From Streptomyces nitrosporeus (lineage in GTDB: Bacteria > Actinomycetota > Actinomycetes > Streptomycetales > Streptomycetaceae): a stretch of 64,000 nt of DNA. The notes under the pieces were generated by a model. It searched no databases, had not been told where the DNA came from, and worked only from the letters and a program-made list of their open reading frames with translations. The stretch lies in NCBI RefSeq assembly GCF_008704555.1, contig NZ_CP023702.1:6176001-6240000 (forward strand), in the 5' to 3' direction. Shown piece after piece: positions 56,200 through 64,000 of this stretch; position 1 is the stretch's first letter; the number at the start of each line of letters is the position of its first letter. The translations under genes were made by a program, and so were the position numbers.

Positions 56200-58482
56200 A
56201 TGACAGGGCCCGCGGTGCCATTCCGCGAAATCGTTCTGAAGGTTCATAGCAGATGTGATCTTGCTTGCGATCATTGCTATGTCTACGAACATGCAGATCA
56301 GAGCTGGAGAACCCGGCCCAGAACGATTCCTGATCATGTGATTTCCCGGACGGCGCAGCGTCTCGCTGAGCACGCCAAGGCACACGCACTGCCCTCCGTG
56401 TCAGTGATCCTGCACGGAGGGGAGCCTCTGCTGGCGGGCCCGGACCGGCTGCGGCGGGTCTGCGAGGAACTCGGCTCGTCCCTGGCGGGGATCGCCGAAC
56501 TGGATCTGCGGATCCACACCAACGGCCTCCAGCTCAGCCCGCGTTATCTCGACCTCTTCGACGAGTTCGGCGTCAAGGTGGGTATCTCCCTCGACGGCGA
56601 CCGCGCGGCCAACGACCGGCATCGCCGGTTCGCCGACGGACGCAGTAGCCATCCGCTCGTCCTCAGGGCCGTGGAGCTGCTCAGGCAGGAGCGCTACCGG
56701 CATCTCAATCTCGGCCTTCTGTGCACCGTCGACATCGAGAACGACCCGTACGCGGTTCTCGACGCGCTCGTCGAGCTGGAACCGCCCCTCATCGACTTCC
56801 TGCTGCCGCACGCCACCTGGGACGATCCGCCGCCGCGCCCCGACGGCTCGCCCACCGCGTACGCCGCCTGGCTGCTGAAGGTCTTCGACCGCTGGCAGGA
56901 GCTCGGCGGCCCGGTACCGGTGCGTCTCTTCTCCTCGGTGCTCTCCACGCTGAGCGGTGGTCCGAGCCTCACCGAATCCCTCGGGCTGTCCCCCACGGAC
57001 CTGGTGGTGGTCGAGACCGACGGCCGGCTCGAGCAGGTCGACTCGCTCAAGAGCGCCTACGAGGGGGCGGCGGACACCGGGTTCGACGTGTTCTCGCACT
57101 CCTTCGACGAGGTGGCGGGCCATCCCGGAGTGCGCGCGCGCCAACTGGGCCTGGCCGGCGTCAGCGAGACGTGCCGCAGATGCCCCGTCGTACGTTCGTG
57201 CGGTGGAGGGCTTTATACGCACCGGTACCGCTCGGAGAACGGCTTCGACAACCCCTCGGTCTACTGCGCGGACCTGGAAGCCCTGGTGCGCGGGATCGCG
57301 CAACGGACCGAAGCGGCCGCCGTCCCGCCCGTGCTGACCGACCGGCGTGAACTCGCGGAGGCGCAGTACGACCTGACCCGCACGCTCCTCGCCGGCCTGC
57401 ACCACGCGCTGGACGGCCGTGGTGGCGCCCGGTGGGAGGAGGCGTGGGAGCTCGCCGGAGCTCTCGAGGGGACGGACCGGGGAGCGGGGGCCCTGGAGAG
57501 GGTGCTGACCCACCCCTACACCCGCACCTGGCTCCTGGACGCCCTGGAAGGGCTGCACGCCGGACGGCCGGAAGCCGTGGGGCAGGCGCTGCGTCTGCCG
57601 CTCTACGTGGCCGCCGCCGCCGTGCGGGCGGGCCACGGTCCGGCGGTGCCGGTGGACCACCGGGACGGCAGGCTCTTCCTGCCCACGCTGGGTGAGCTGC
57701 GGGTCGGTGAGCCGGGAAGGCCGGGCCGGGTCCTGGTGCGTGCCACCGACGACGGGTTCCTGGCCCGGACGGGGAGGGGGGAGGAACGGAGGGTCCGCCT
57801 GGCCGGAGAGGGCGACCCGGACTGGCGGCCGGTGCGGTACCTCACGCCTGACCGGGCGCCGCACTTCGCGATCGACGACCTCGACCCCTACCGGGACTGC
57901 TTCGGCGTTCCCGCGACGCCCCGGCTGGGCCGGGCCGACGCCGAGGCGTGGTGTGACGCCGTCGACGCGGCGTGGGAGGTGATGGAGCGGGCGGCGCCCG
58001 GCCGACTGGCGGATGCGGCGGCAGGCTTCAGCACGCTCACCCCGCTCGCCGCGGGACCGGCGGTGTCCCGGCGGCCGCACGGCTACGGAGCGATCGGCCT
58101 CGTGATGACAGATGACACGCACGGGCTGGCGGTCGAACTGCTGCGCGGGCTTCGGCGGGCACGCCTGCGCGCGCTCCTGGACGTCACGGACCTCTACGCA
58201 CTGGACGGAGGCTGGACGTATCCGTCACCGTACGGTCGGAATTCAGAAATCCCTTTTTCCGAGCTGCTGGCTGAAACCTATGAGCGGGTCGGACTCGTCC
58301 CCCTCGACGAAGGGTTTCTCGACGGGGTCCCTCAGGCACTCGACATGCTGTACGCGGCGGCTGAGCCGACCGTCGGCGGCACGCGGTTGCTGCACGCGCT
58401 CGGGGAGGAGGCGGAGGCGCACAAGGGGACAAGCCGGAGAAACATCCACGTGAATGTCCGAGATCAAGAACGTGTTCATTGA
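56200..58482 (+). CDS. fxsB: FxsB family cyclophane-forming radical SAM/SPASM peptide maturase
   Basis: A 760-aa enzyme. VLKVHSRCDLACDHCYVYEH holds the CX3CX2C [4Fe-4S] motif (Cys19, Cys23, Cys26); VILHGGEPLLAG is the SAM-binding GGE motif. A SPASM-like region begins at Cys325 (CRRCPVVRSCGGGLYTHRYR, with Cys328 and Cys334). Residues about 600-750 correspond to the HExxH-type peptide hydroxylase domain often fused here, but the metal motif position (649-653) reads RGLRR, so that domain appears inactive. It modifies the FxsA C-terminus with a Phe-Ser cyclophane. ATG 56200 is the start. Confidence 0.9.
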   Translation: MTGPAVPFREIVLKVHSRCDLACDHCYVYEHADQSWRTRPRTIPDHVISRTAQRLAEHAKAHALPSVSVILHGGEPLLAGPDRLRRVCEELGSSLAGIAELDLRIHTNGLQLSPRYLDLFDEFGVKVGISLDGDRAANDRHRRFADGRSSHPLVLRAVELLRQERYRHLNLGLLCTVDIENDPYAVLDALVELEPPLIDFLLPHATWDDPPPRPDGSPTAYAAWLLKVFDRWQELGGPVPVRLFSSVLSTLSGGPSLTESLGLSPTDLVVVETDGRLEQVDSLKSAYEGAADTGFDVFSHSFDEVAGHPGVRARQLGLAGVSETCRRCPVVRSCGGGLYTHRYRSENGFDNPSVYCADLEALVRGIAQRTEAAAVPPVLTDRRELAEAQYDLTRTLLAGLHHALDGRGGARWEEAWELAGALEGTDRGAGALERVLTHPYTRTWLLDALEGLHAGRPEAVGQALRLPLYVAAAAVRAGHGPAVPVDHRDGRLFLPTLGELRVGEPGRPGRVLVRATDDGFLARTGRGEERRVRLAGEGDPDWRPVRYLTPDRAPHFAIDDLDPYRDCFGVPATPRLGRADAEAWCDAVDAAWEVMERAAPGRLADAAAGFSTLTPLAAGPAVSRRPHGYGAIGLVMTDDTHGLAVELLRGLRRARLRALLDVTDLYALDGGWTYPSPYGRNSEIPFSELLAETYERVGLVPLDEGFLDGVPQALDMLYAAAEPTVGGTRLLHALGEEAEAHKGTSRRNIHVNVRDQERVH

Positions 58483-58557
58483 ATCTTGGGTATGGATGAC
58501 TGAAAAGCGGCGTTGATTGACCGAACGCCATGGGGGTGGAGCAAGGTCCGCTCCGGA

Positions 58558-59934
58558 ATGATGAATTCGCTCGCACCCTCTCCACAGTCCTGGGATGCGG
58601 GTGCCTCACAGGACGGGGGTCGTGTGCACGCAACGACGCAACAGCGAGCGGACCATCGGCCGTACTTCTTTCTGAGTTACGCGCACACACCGGGGTACGG
58701 CGGTGGATCGGACCCGGACATGTGGGTCGAACGGCTCTTCCATGACCTCTGCGGCCATGTGATGGCCATGACCAACCTGCCCGCCGGTGCGGCGGCAGGT
58801 TTCATGGACCGGGAAATACGTTCGGGTGAGGGCTGGTCGGAACGCCTGGGCGGGGTGCTGGCCACCTGCAGGGTCTTCGTACCGCTGTTCTCGCCGCGCT
58901 ATTTCGCCAGTGAGATGTGCGGCAAGGAGTGGTACGCCTTCGAACAGCGGGCCATCCATCACCGGGCACGCTCGAACCAGCCCGCAGAGGCGATCGTCCC
59001 CGCTCTGTGGGTTCCGGTCCCACCGACCCAACTCCCTGGCCCGGCAGAGCGGTTGCAGTTCAATCACCGCGACTTCGGCGACCGGTACGTCAGCGACGGC
59101 CTCTACGGCTTGATCAAGCTCAGGCTGTTTGCCCAGGAATACGAGCGGGCAGTCTACGAGCTGGCCAAACGCATCGTCAGCGTGGCCGACACCGTGCAGA
59201 TCGAATCGGGCAGGCCCCTTGACTACCGCCTCGTACCCAGTGCCTTCGGCCCGCCGGGCAGCGGTGCCGGCGCTCCGCGCCCCATGCGGATCACCGTCGC
59301 CGCGCCCTCCCGCCACGACCTGCCGGAGGGCCGTAGCTCCGACTACTACGGCGACAACCCGCAGGAGTGGAATCCGTACCACCCGGTCGCGGCCAGGCCC
59401 CTCGCCTACATCGCGGAAGAGCTGGTGCGCTCCCTCAACTACCAGGCGGTCGTGGCCTCCTTCGACGAGGAATCCGGTTCTTCGGGGGGGAAGCAGTCAC
59501 CCACCACACCCGAGATACTCCTCGTCGACCGCTGGGCCCTCCAGGACGAGGACCGCCGCAGGCGGCTCGCCGCCTTCGACAAGGAGAACCGGCCCTGGGT
59601 GACCATGGTCGTCCCCTGGTGCCGTGAGGACCGTCAGAGCCGGGCGGCCGAGGCCGAGCTGATCGAGAAGCTGGAGCAGACGATGCCGGTCAAGATGCGG
59701 CAGGGACGGGCCTTCTGCCGCGCCGCGGCCAAGGGCGTCCCCACCATCGAAGCGTTCGGACAGGTCCTTCCCCAGGTGGTGGAAGTGGCCGCCCAGCAGT
59801 ATCTGAGGCATGCCACGGTCTATCCGCCAGCGGGAGGACGGCACAGCGAACGTACGCGCCTGATGGGGCCCATGGGCCAGACACAGTTCATACCCGACAG
59901 GCACGATCCTGCGACGGATGCGGAGGACGTATGA
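58558..59934 (+). CDS. fxsC: FxsC: TIR-like domain protein of the FxSxx-COOH system
   Basis: A 458-aa protein. The TIR-like domain begins PYFFLSYAHTPGYGGGSDPD and continues through GFMDREIRSGEGWSERLG, CRVFVPLFSPRYFASEMCG and KEWYAFEQR. The Glu of CGKEW (residue 124 counted from 58558) is at the position of the catalytic Glu of TIR NADases. The second half (MRITVAAPS, YHPVAARPLAYIAEELVRSL, LLVDRW) is the family's own C-terminal domain. The start is uncertain: ATG 58558 is given, but GTG 58624, just before the TIR domain, is plausible. It overlaps fxsT by 4 nt (ATGA). Confidence 0.85.
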   Translation: MMNSLAPSPQSWDAGASQDGGRVHATTQQRADHRPYFFLSYAHTPGYGGGSDPDMWVERLFHDLCGHVMAMTNLPAGAAAGFMDREIRSGEGWSERLGGVLATCRVFVPLFSPRYFASEMCGKEWYAFEQRAIHHRARSNQPAEAIVPALWVPVPPTQLPGPAERLQFNHRDFGDRYVSDGLYGLIKLRLFAQEYERAVYELAKRIVSVADTVQIESGRPLDYRLVPSAFGPPGSGAGAPRPMRITVAAPSRHDLPEGRSSDYYGDNPQEWNPYHPVAARPLAYIAEELVRSLNYQAVVASFDEESGSSGGKQSPTTPEILLVDRWALQDEDRRRRLAAFDKENRPWVTMVVPWCREDRQSRAAEAELIEKLEQTMPVKMRQGRAFCRAAAKGVPTIEAFGQVLPQVVEVAAQQYLRHATVYPPAGGRHSERTRLMGPMGQTQFIPDRHDPATDAEDV

Positions 59935-62900
59935 CAGCCGGCCGTGACGGACGCATCGTCACTTTCTACTCGTACAAGGGCGGCACCGGGCGCACCATGG
60001 CTCTGGCCAACACCGCCTGGATTCTGGCTGCCAACGGTAAACGGGTGCTGGCCGTCGACTGGGACCTCGAAGCCCCCGGGCTCCACCGGTTCTTCCATCC
60101 TTTCCTGGACCCCTCGACCCTCGGCGCCACCACCGGTGTGATCGACCTGATCACCGAATACGCCTGGGCCGCGACCAACCCCGCGCAGCGCACCGAGGAC
60201 TGGCACCGCGACTACGCCCGCATCCAGCCCCACGCGGTGTCGCTCAACCCGGAGGCCCTGGGCTGGGAGTTCCCGAAAGGGGGCACCCTCGACTTCGTCT
60301 CGGCCGGGCGGCAGAACCGCGACTACTCCGCGACCGTCTCCACCTTCGACTGGGACAACTTCTACGACCGGCTCGGCGGTGGCCACTTCTTCGACGCCTT
60401 ACGCGACGACATGAAGGAGAACTACGACTACGTCCTCATCGACAGCCGCACCGGCCTCAGCGACATCGCCGACATCTGCACCGTCCACCTCCCGGACGTC
60501 CTGGTCGACTGCTTCACCCTCAGCGACCAGTCCATCGACGGTGCCGCCTCCGTCGCCCGGCAGATCGCCGAACGCTACACCGGCAGGCCCATCACCATCT
60601 TCCCCGTCCCGATGCGCATCGACGAGGGTGAGAAGGAGAAGGCGGACGCCGGCCGGGCTCTGGCCCGGCTGAAGTTCGACCGGCTGCCACGCAACCTCTC
60701 GGGCGACGAACTCACCGCCTACTGGGGAGCGGTGGAGATCCCCTACCGGCCCTACTACGCCTACGAGGAGACCCTCGCGACCTTCGGCGACGAGACCGGG
60801 CTGAGCAACTCGCTGCTCTCCGCGTTCGAGCGACTCACCGCCGTGGTCACCGAACAGCAGATCACCGCGATGCCGCAGGTGAGCGAGGAGGTGCGGCTCC
60901 GCATCCGTGACGCCTTCACCCGGCGCAGGCCGGCCCTGCCCGCGGATCTCTTCCTCAGCTATGTGGCGGAGAACCGCATGTGGGCGGACTGGGTCGAGTC
61001 GGTCCTGACCCGGGCGGGGTTCCGGGTGGTTCCCCGGGACGTCTCCGCGGACCCCGGGACGTCGGACACGCACGCCGCCCCGGAGAACGCGGCCAGGACC
61101 GTGGTCCTCCTCTCCAGCGCCTACCTCAAGTCGCAGCGTGCCGTGGAGCAGTGGGAGCGCGTGGTGTCCGAGGACCCGGGGGGCGGGCGCCGTCTGCTGC
61201 TGCCGCTGCGCGTGGGCGACGTGCGCCTCTCGGCGCCGTACATCGACCGCAACCCGGTCGATCTGTTCCGTCTGGACGAGGTCCACGCCACCGGCGCGCT
61301 GATGCGTGCGCTGGACCGGCCGGTCCAGCTCGGTGACGGGGTGTCGCCCGGCCCCCGGTTCCCGGGCACCGTGCCCCGCATCTGGAACGCGCCGCCCAGG
61401 AACCCCGGGTTCACCGGCCGTTCGCTGGTCCTGGAGCGGATGCGTGACCAGCTCGGGGGCGGGATGGCCGTCGTGCTGCCGCAGCCGCAGGCCCTGTACG
61501 GGCTCGGCGGTGTCGGGAAGACCCAGGTGGCCCTGGAGTACGTACACCGCTTCATGGCCGACTACGACCTCGTGTGGTGGATATCGTCCGAGCAGATGGA
61601 CGACGTGGTGGCCAGCCTCGCCGAGCTGGCGGTGAGACTCGGAGCCCAGGGCGGCGACGACATGTCCGCGGCCTCGCAGGAGGCGGTGGACCTGCTGCGC
61701 CGCGGGGTTCCTTCCGACCGCTGGCTGCTGGTCTTCGACAACGCGGACGACCCCGAGCGGCTCAGCCGCTACTTCCCGCAGGGCGGTTCCGGCCACATCC
61801 TGGTCACGTCCAGGAACCAGGCGTGGTCCCAGCACGGCGACGCGCTGCCCGTCGACGTCTTCCTGCGCGAGGAGTCGATCGAGCACCTGAAGCGCCGGGC
61901 GCCGGGTCTGAGCGAGGAGGAGGCCGCGCAGGTGGCCACCGCCGTCGGTGACCTGCCGCTCGCCGTCGAACAGGCGGCCGCCTGGATCGCGGAGACCGCG
62001 CCCCCCATCGACACCTACCTGGAGCAGCTGGCCCGCCAGGCCCCCCAGGTCCTGGCCCTGAACCAGCCGGCCGGTTATCCGGAGCCCGTCGCGGCGACAT
62101 GGAACATCTCCATCACGCGGCTCAAGGAGCGGTCACCGGCCGCGGTGCGGCTGCTCCAGCTGTGCGCGTTCTTCGCTCCCGAGCCGATCTCGGCGAATCT
62201 CCTGTACAGCAAGGAGATGATCGAGGCGCTGAAACCGTACGACCCCTCCCTCCAGGAGAAGCTCGTCCTGGGCCGGGTCATCCGGGAGATCGGCCGTTTC
62301 GCCCTCGCCAAGGTCGACCAGGTGTCGAACTCCATCCAGGTACACCGTCTGGTGCAGGCGGTGATCAGGGCCCAGCTCAGCGAGGAGGAGCAGCGGGAGG
62401 CCCGGCACGTGGTCCACCGGATCCTGGCGGGCGCCAGGCCGGATGACGACGAGCCGATCGACAACCCCGAGACCTGGCCGCGTTTCGCGACGATCTGGCC
62501 GCACCTCGGCCCGTCGGACGCGCGTAACTGCCGGGAGCCGGAGACACGCCGGCTGCTGATCGACCGTGTGCGCTACCTCTGGAAGCGCGGGGACGTGAGG
62601 ACGGCGGGAACGCTGGGCGACGAACTGCGGGAGACCTGGCTGGAGATGCTGGGGGAGCGGGACCTGCAGTACCTGTACCTCTGCTTCCACCTGTCCAACA
62701 TCCTCCGCACCCGCGGGCGTTACGTGGAGGCCAAGGAGCTCGACGAGTTCACACTCAGCCGGCAGCGGGAGGTCCTGGGGCCGGAGCACCCGCACACCTT
62801 CATGACCACCAGCAGTCTGGCGATCGACCTGGGGCTGCTCGGGGACTACGAGAGCGCGATCGAGCTGGCGACCCAGGCGCACGACGGCTTCAGCCAGATC

Positions 62901-63863
62901 TTCCACGAACGGCACCCGCGGACGCTCGCCGCCGCCAACAACCTGGCGCTGAACCTGCGGAGCGTCGGCCAGTACGCGCGGGCGAGGGAGATCGACCAAG
63001 ACGTCTACGACCTCCGGTCGGAGGTCCTGGGGCCGGAACACCCGTACAGCCTCTCCTCGGCCTACAGCCTGGCCCGCGACCTGCGTGAAGTCGGGCGCTA
63101 CGAGGACTCGGTCGTTCTGCTCAGCCGTACGTACGACAGCTACAAGGCCACCCTCGGCCGGACCTATCCCACCACGCTGAGCGCCGCCAAGAGCCTGGCG
63201 GTGTCGCTGCGCAGAGCCGGGCAGCTGGAGGACGCCCGGCGGCTGACGGCGGCGACCAGGGCCCGGTACCGGGCCAAGTACACCGTGGCCAACCCCGACT
63301 CGCTGGCCTGTGACCTCAACGTGGCGGCGGACCTGTTCGCCGCCGGGGAGGCGGAGGAGGCCAGGGACACCGCGCAGGAGGTCGTCGACCAGTACATGAA
63401 GGTGCCGGGGGAGAGGCACCCGTACACCCTGGCGGCGCAGAACAACCTCGGGGTCTACCTCTCGGGCACCGGCGCCGCCGAGGACGCGGAGAAACTGCTG
63501 AAGAGGGTGGTCGCCTCGATGCGGGAGGTCTTCGGCAGGGAGCACCCCAACACCCTGTTCTGCGTGATGAACCTGGCGAACGCCACGGCCGACCTCGGCA
63601 GACTGCCGATCGTGCTGGAGACGGAGTACACGGTGTCCGGCCAGCTCAAGGAGGTGCTGGGGGCGCATCACCCGGAGACCCTGGCCATGACGTCCAACCT
63701 TGCCGTCACGCTGGACGCGCTGGGCCGTAAGGACGAGGCGCTGCGGGTGCGGGCGGAGACGGGTGACGAGCTGGCCCGGCAGCTCGGTGACGAGCATCCG
63801 CTGACCCGGATAGCCCGGAGCGAGGCCAGGTTCCGGCGCGAGCTGGAGCCGATGACGGTGTGA
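59931..63863 (+). CDS. fxsT: FxsT: ParA-like / TIR / NB-ARC / TPR protein of the FxSxx-COOH system
   Basis: A 1310-aa protein. Residues about 8-310 form a MinD/ParA-like ATPase (FYSYKGGTGRTMALANTAW, with Arg21 where the P-loop Lys is usual; LAVDWDLEAPGLHRFF). Residues about 338-445 form a TIR domain (DLFLSYVAENRMWADWVESV). An NB-ARC ATPase has Walker A YGLGGVGKTQVALEY near 524 and Walker B WLLVFDNADDPERL near 600. Residues about 870-1290 are kinesin-light-chain-type TPRs (VLGPEHPHTFMTTSSLAIDL and similar). A TTA codon at 60399-60401 (residue 157) suggests bldA control. The design is that of a STAND receptor; the ligand, perhaps the modified FxsA peptide, is unproven. Confidence 0.9.
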   Translation: MTAGRDGRIVTFYSYKGGTGRTMALANTAWILAANGKRVLAVDWDLEAPGLHRFFHPFLDPSTLGATTGVIDLITEYAWAATNPAQRTEDWHRDYARIQPHAVSLNPEALGWEFPKGGTLDFVSAGRQNRDYSATVSTFDWDNFYDRLGGGHFFDALRDDMKENYDYVLIDSRTGLSDIADICTVHLPDVLVDCFTLSDQSIDGAASVARQIAERYTGRPITIFPVPMRIDEGEKEKADAGRALARLKFDRLPRNLSGDELTAYWGAVEIPYRPYYAYEETLATFGDETGLSNSLLSAFERLTAVVTEQQITAMPQVSEEVRLRIRDAFTRRRPALPADLFLSYVAENRMWADWVESVLTRAGFRVVPRDVSADPGTSDTHAAPENAARTVVLLSSAYLKSQRAVEQWERVVSEDPGGGRRLLLPLRVGDVRLSAPYIDRNPVDLFRLDEVHATGALMRALDRPVQLGDGVSPGPRFPGTVPRIWNAPPRNPGFTGRSLVLERMRDQLGGGMAVVLPQPQALYGLGGVGKTQVALEYVHRFMADYDLVWWISSEQMDDVVASLAELAVRLGAQGGDDMSAASQEAVDLLRRGVPSDRWLLVFDNADDPERLSRYFPQGGSGHILVTSRNQAWSQHGDALPVDVFLREESIEHLKRRAPGLSEEEAAQVATAVGDLPLAVEQAAAWIAETAPPIDTYLEQLARQAPQVLALNQPAGYPEPVAATWNISITRLKERSPAAVRLLQLCAFFAPEPISANLLYSKEMIEALKPYDPSLQEKLVLGRVIREIGRFALAKVDQVSNSIQVHRLVQAVIRAQLSEEEQREARHVVHRILAGARPDDDEPIDNPETWPRFATIWPHLGPSDARNCREPETRRLLIDRVRYLWKRGDVRTAGTLGDELRETWLEMLGERDLQYLYLCFHLSNILRTRGRYVEAKELDEFTLSRQREVLGPEHPHTFMTTSSLAIDLGLLGDYESAIELATQAHDGFSQIFHERHPRTLAAANNLALNLRSVGQYARAREIDQDVYDLRSEVLGPEHPYSLSSAYSLARDLREVGRYEDSVVLLSRTYDSYKATLGRTYPTTLSAAKSLAVSLRRAGQLEDARRLTAATRARYRAKYTVANPDSLACDLNVAADLFAAGEAEEARDTAQEVVDQYMKVPGERHPYTLAAQNNLGVYLSGTGAAEDAEKLLKRVVASMREVFGREHPNTLFCVMNLANATADLGRLPIVLETEYTVSGQLKEVLGAHHPETLAMTSNLAVTLDALGRKDEALRVRAETGDELARQLGDEHPLTRIARSEARFRRELEPMTV

Positions 63864-63873
63864 CCCGCCGGCA

Positions 63874-63920
63874 CCTGTGGGGCCTCTCCCGGCCGGGCGA
63901 GGCGGGAGAGGCCCCACAGG
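63874..63920. terminator. Terminator of the fxs operon
   Basis: A perfect 17-bp stem (63874-63890 with 63904-63920), 10 nt after the fxsT stop. It ends the operon and faces the next, leftward gene. Confidence 0.9.
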
Positions 63921-63944
63921 CGCACAGGGCCGTGGCGGTACGGG

Positions 63945-64000
63945 TCAGCCGACCGGGGCCGGTCCGTAGTCCAGGAGCCAGTTGAGTACCTCCGGCAGCA
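63945..64000 (-). CDS. Partial gene, C-terminal end only
   Basis: A TGA stop on the minus strand (63945-63947) preceded by an open frame to the window edge. The frame reads LPEVLNWLLDYGPAPVG at its C-terminus, which looks like real coding sequence with high third-position GC. The rest lies outside the window, so the product cannot be identified. Confidence 0.5.
   Translation of the reverse strand, partial: LPEVLNWLLDYGPAPVG

Noticed and set aside
54296..63863. Classic CBASS or Thoeris system
   Set aside because: No cyclic-nucleotide synthase (SMODS/CD-NTase) and no ThsA-like gene; TIR domains here belong to the FxSxx-COOH type proteins.

Overview
The window is chromosomal DNA from a Streptomyces-type actinomycete. 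The evidence is very high GC with strong third-position GC bias, frequent GTG and TTG starts, translationally coupled ATGA/GTGA gene junctions, an IdeR/DmdR-type iron box, rare TTA codons, and the conserved block scpAB, parA, ald, pyrG, recN, nadK and tlyA. No phage or plasmid replication genes and no tRNA genes were seen. The only mobile-element trace is a truncated IS5-type transposase.

Layout. 1-1190: 3' end of a 23S rRNA gene, then 5S rRNA and a strong terminator. 1259-5902: an Arg/Asp/Gly-repeat TPR protein, a DUF1015 protein and a HAD phosphatase. 5954-9067: an iron-box-controlled siderophore ABC importer (two permeases and an ATPase, no binding protein). 9080-16933: SCP2 protein, small hypothetical, tlyA, nadK, recN, a GT4 glycosyltransferase and a PucR regulator. 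17159-21159: collagen-like protein, transposase remnant and a GH15 enzyme. 21593-27578: pyrG, Nudix hydrolase, STAND/TPR protein and ald. 27919-32681: chromosome-organisation operon (parA, ribbon-helix-helix partner, scpA, scpB, rluB). 32784-36369: NAD salvage operon pnuC-nadR-nrtR-ADP-ribosylglycohydrolase behind a palindromic operator. 36422-42200: maltokinase-cap-like protein, nucleotidyltransferase, tyrA, cmk, plsC and der. 42364-54002: hypothetical proteins, a second GT4, an I78-type inhibitor, PAP2 phosphatase, MFS exporter, acyl-CoA dehydrogenase, a SepF paralogue (probably SflA), DUF5685 and DUF1684 proteins.

The most unusual part is 54296-63863. A SLOG-domain protein and a SLATT (2TM effector-like) protein converge on each other. 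They are followed by an FxSxx-COOH RiPP system: a 54-aa precursor ending in FNSAL (fxsA), a radical SAM/SPASM cyclophane maturase (fxsB) whose C-terminal hydroxylase-like domain has lost its HExxH motif, a TIR-domain protein (fxsC), and a 1310-aa ParA-TIR-NB-ARC-TPR protein (fxsT). The SLATT and fxsT genes each carry a TTA codon, which suggests bldA-dependent, development-linked expression. The combination of a modified peptide, TIR domains, a STAND switch and SLOG/SLATT proteins resembles a biological conflict or self-sensing module. That role is inferred, not demonstrated.
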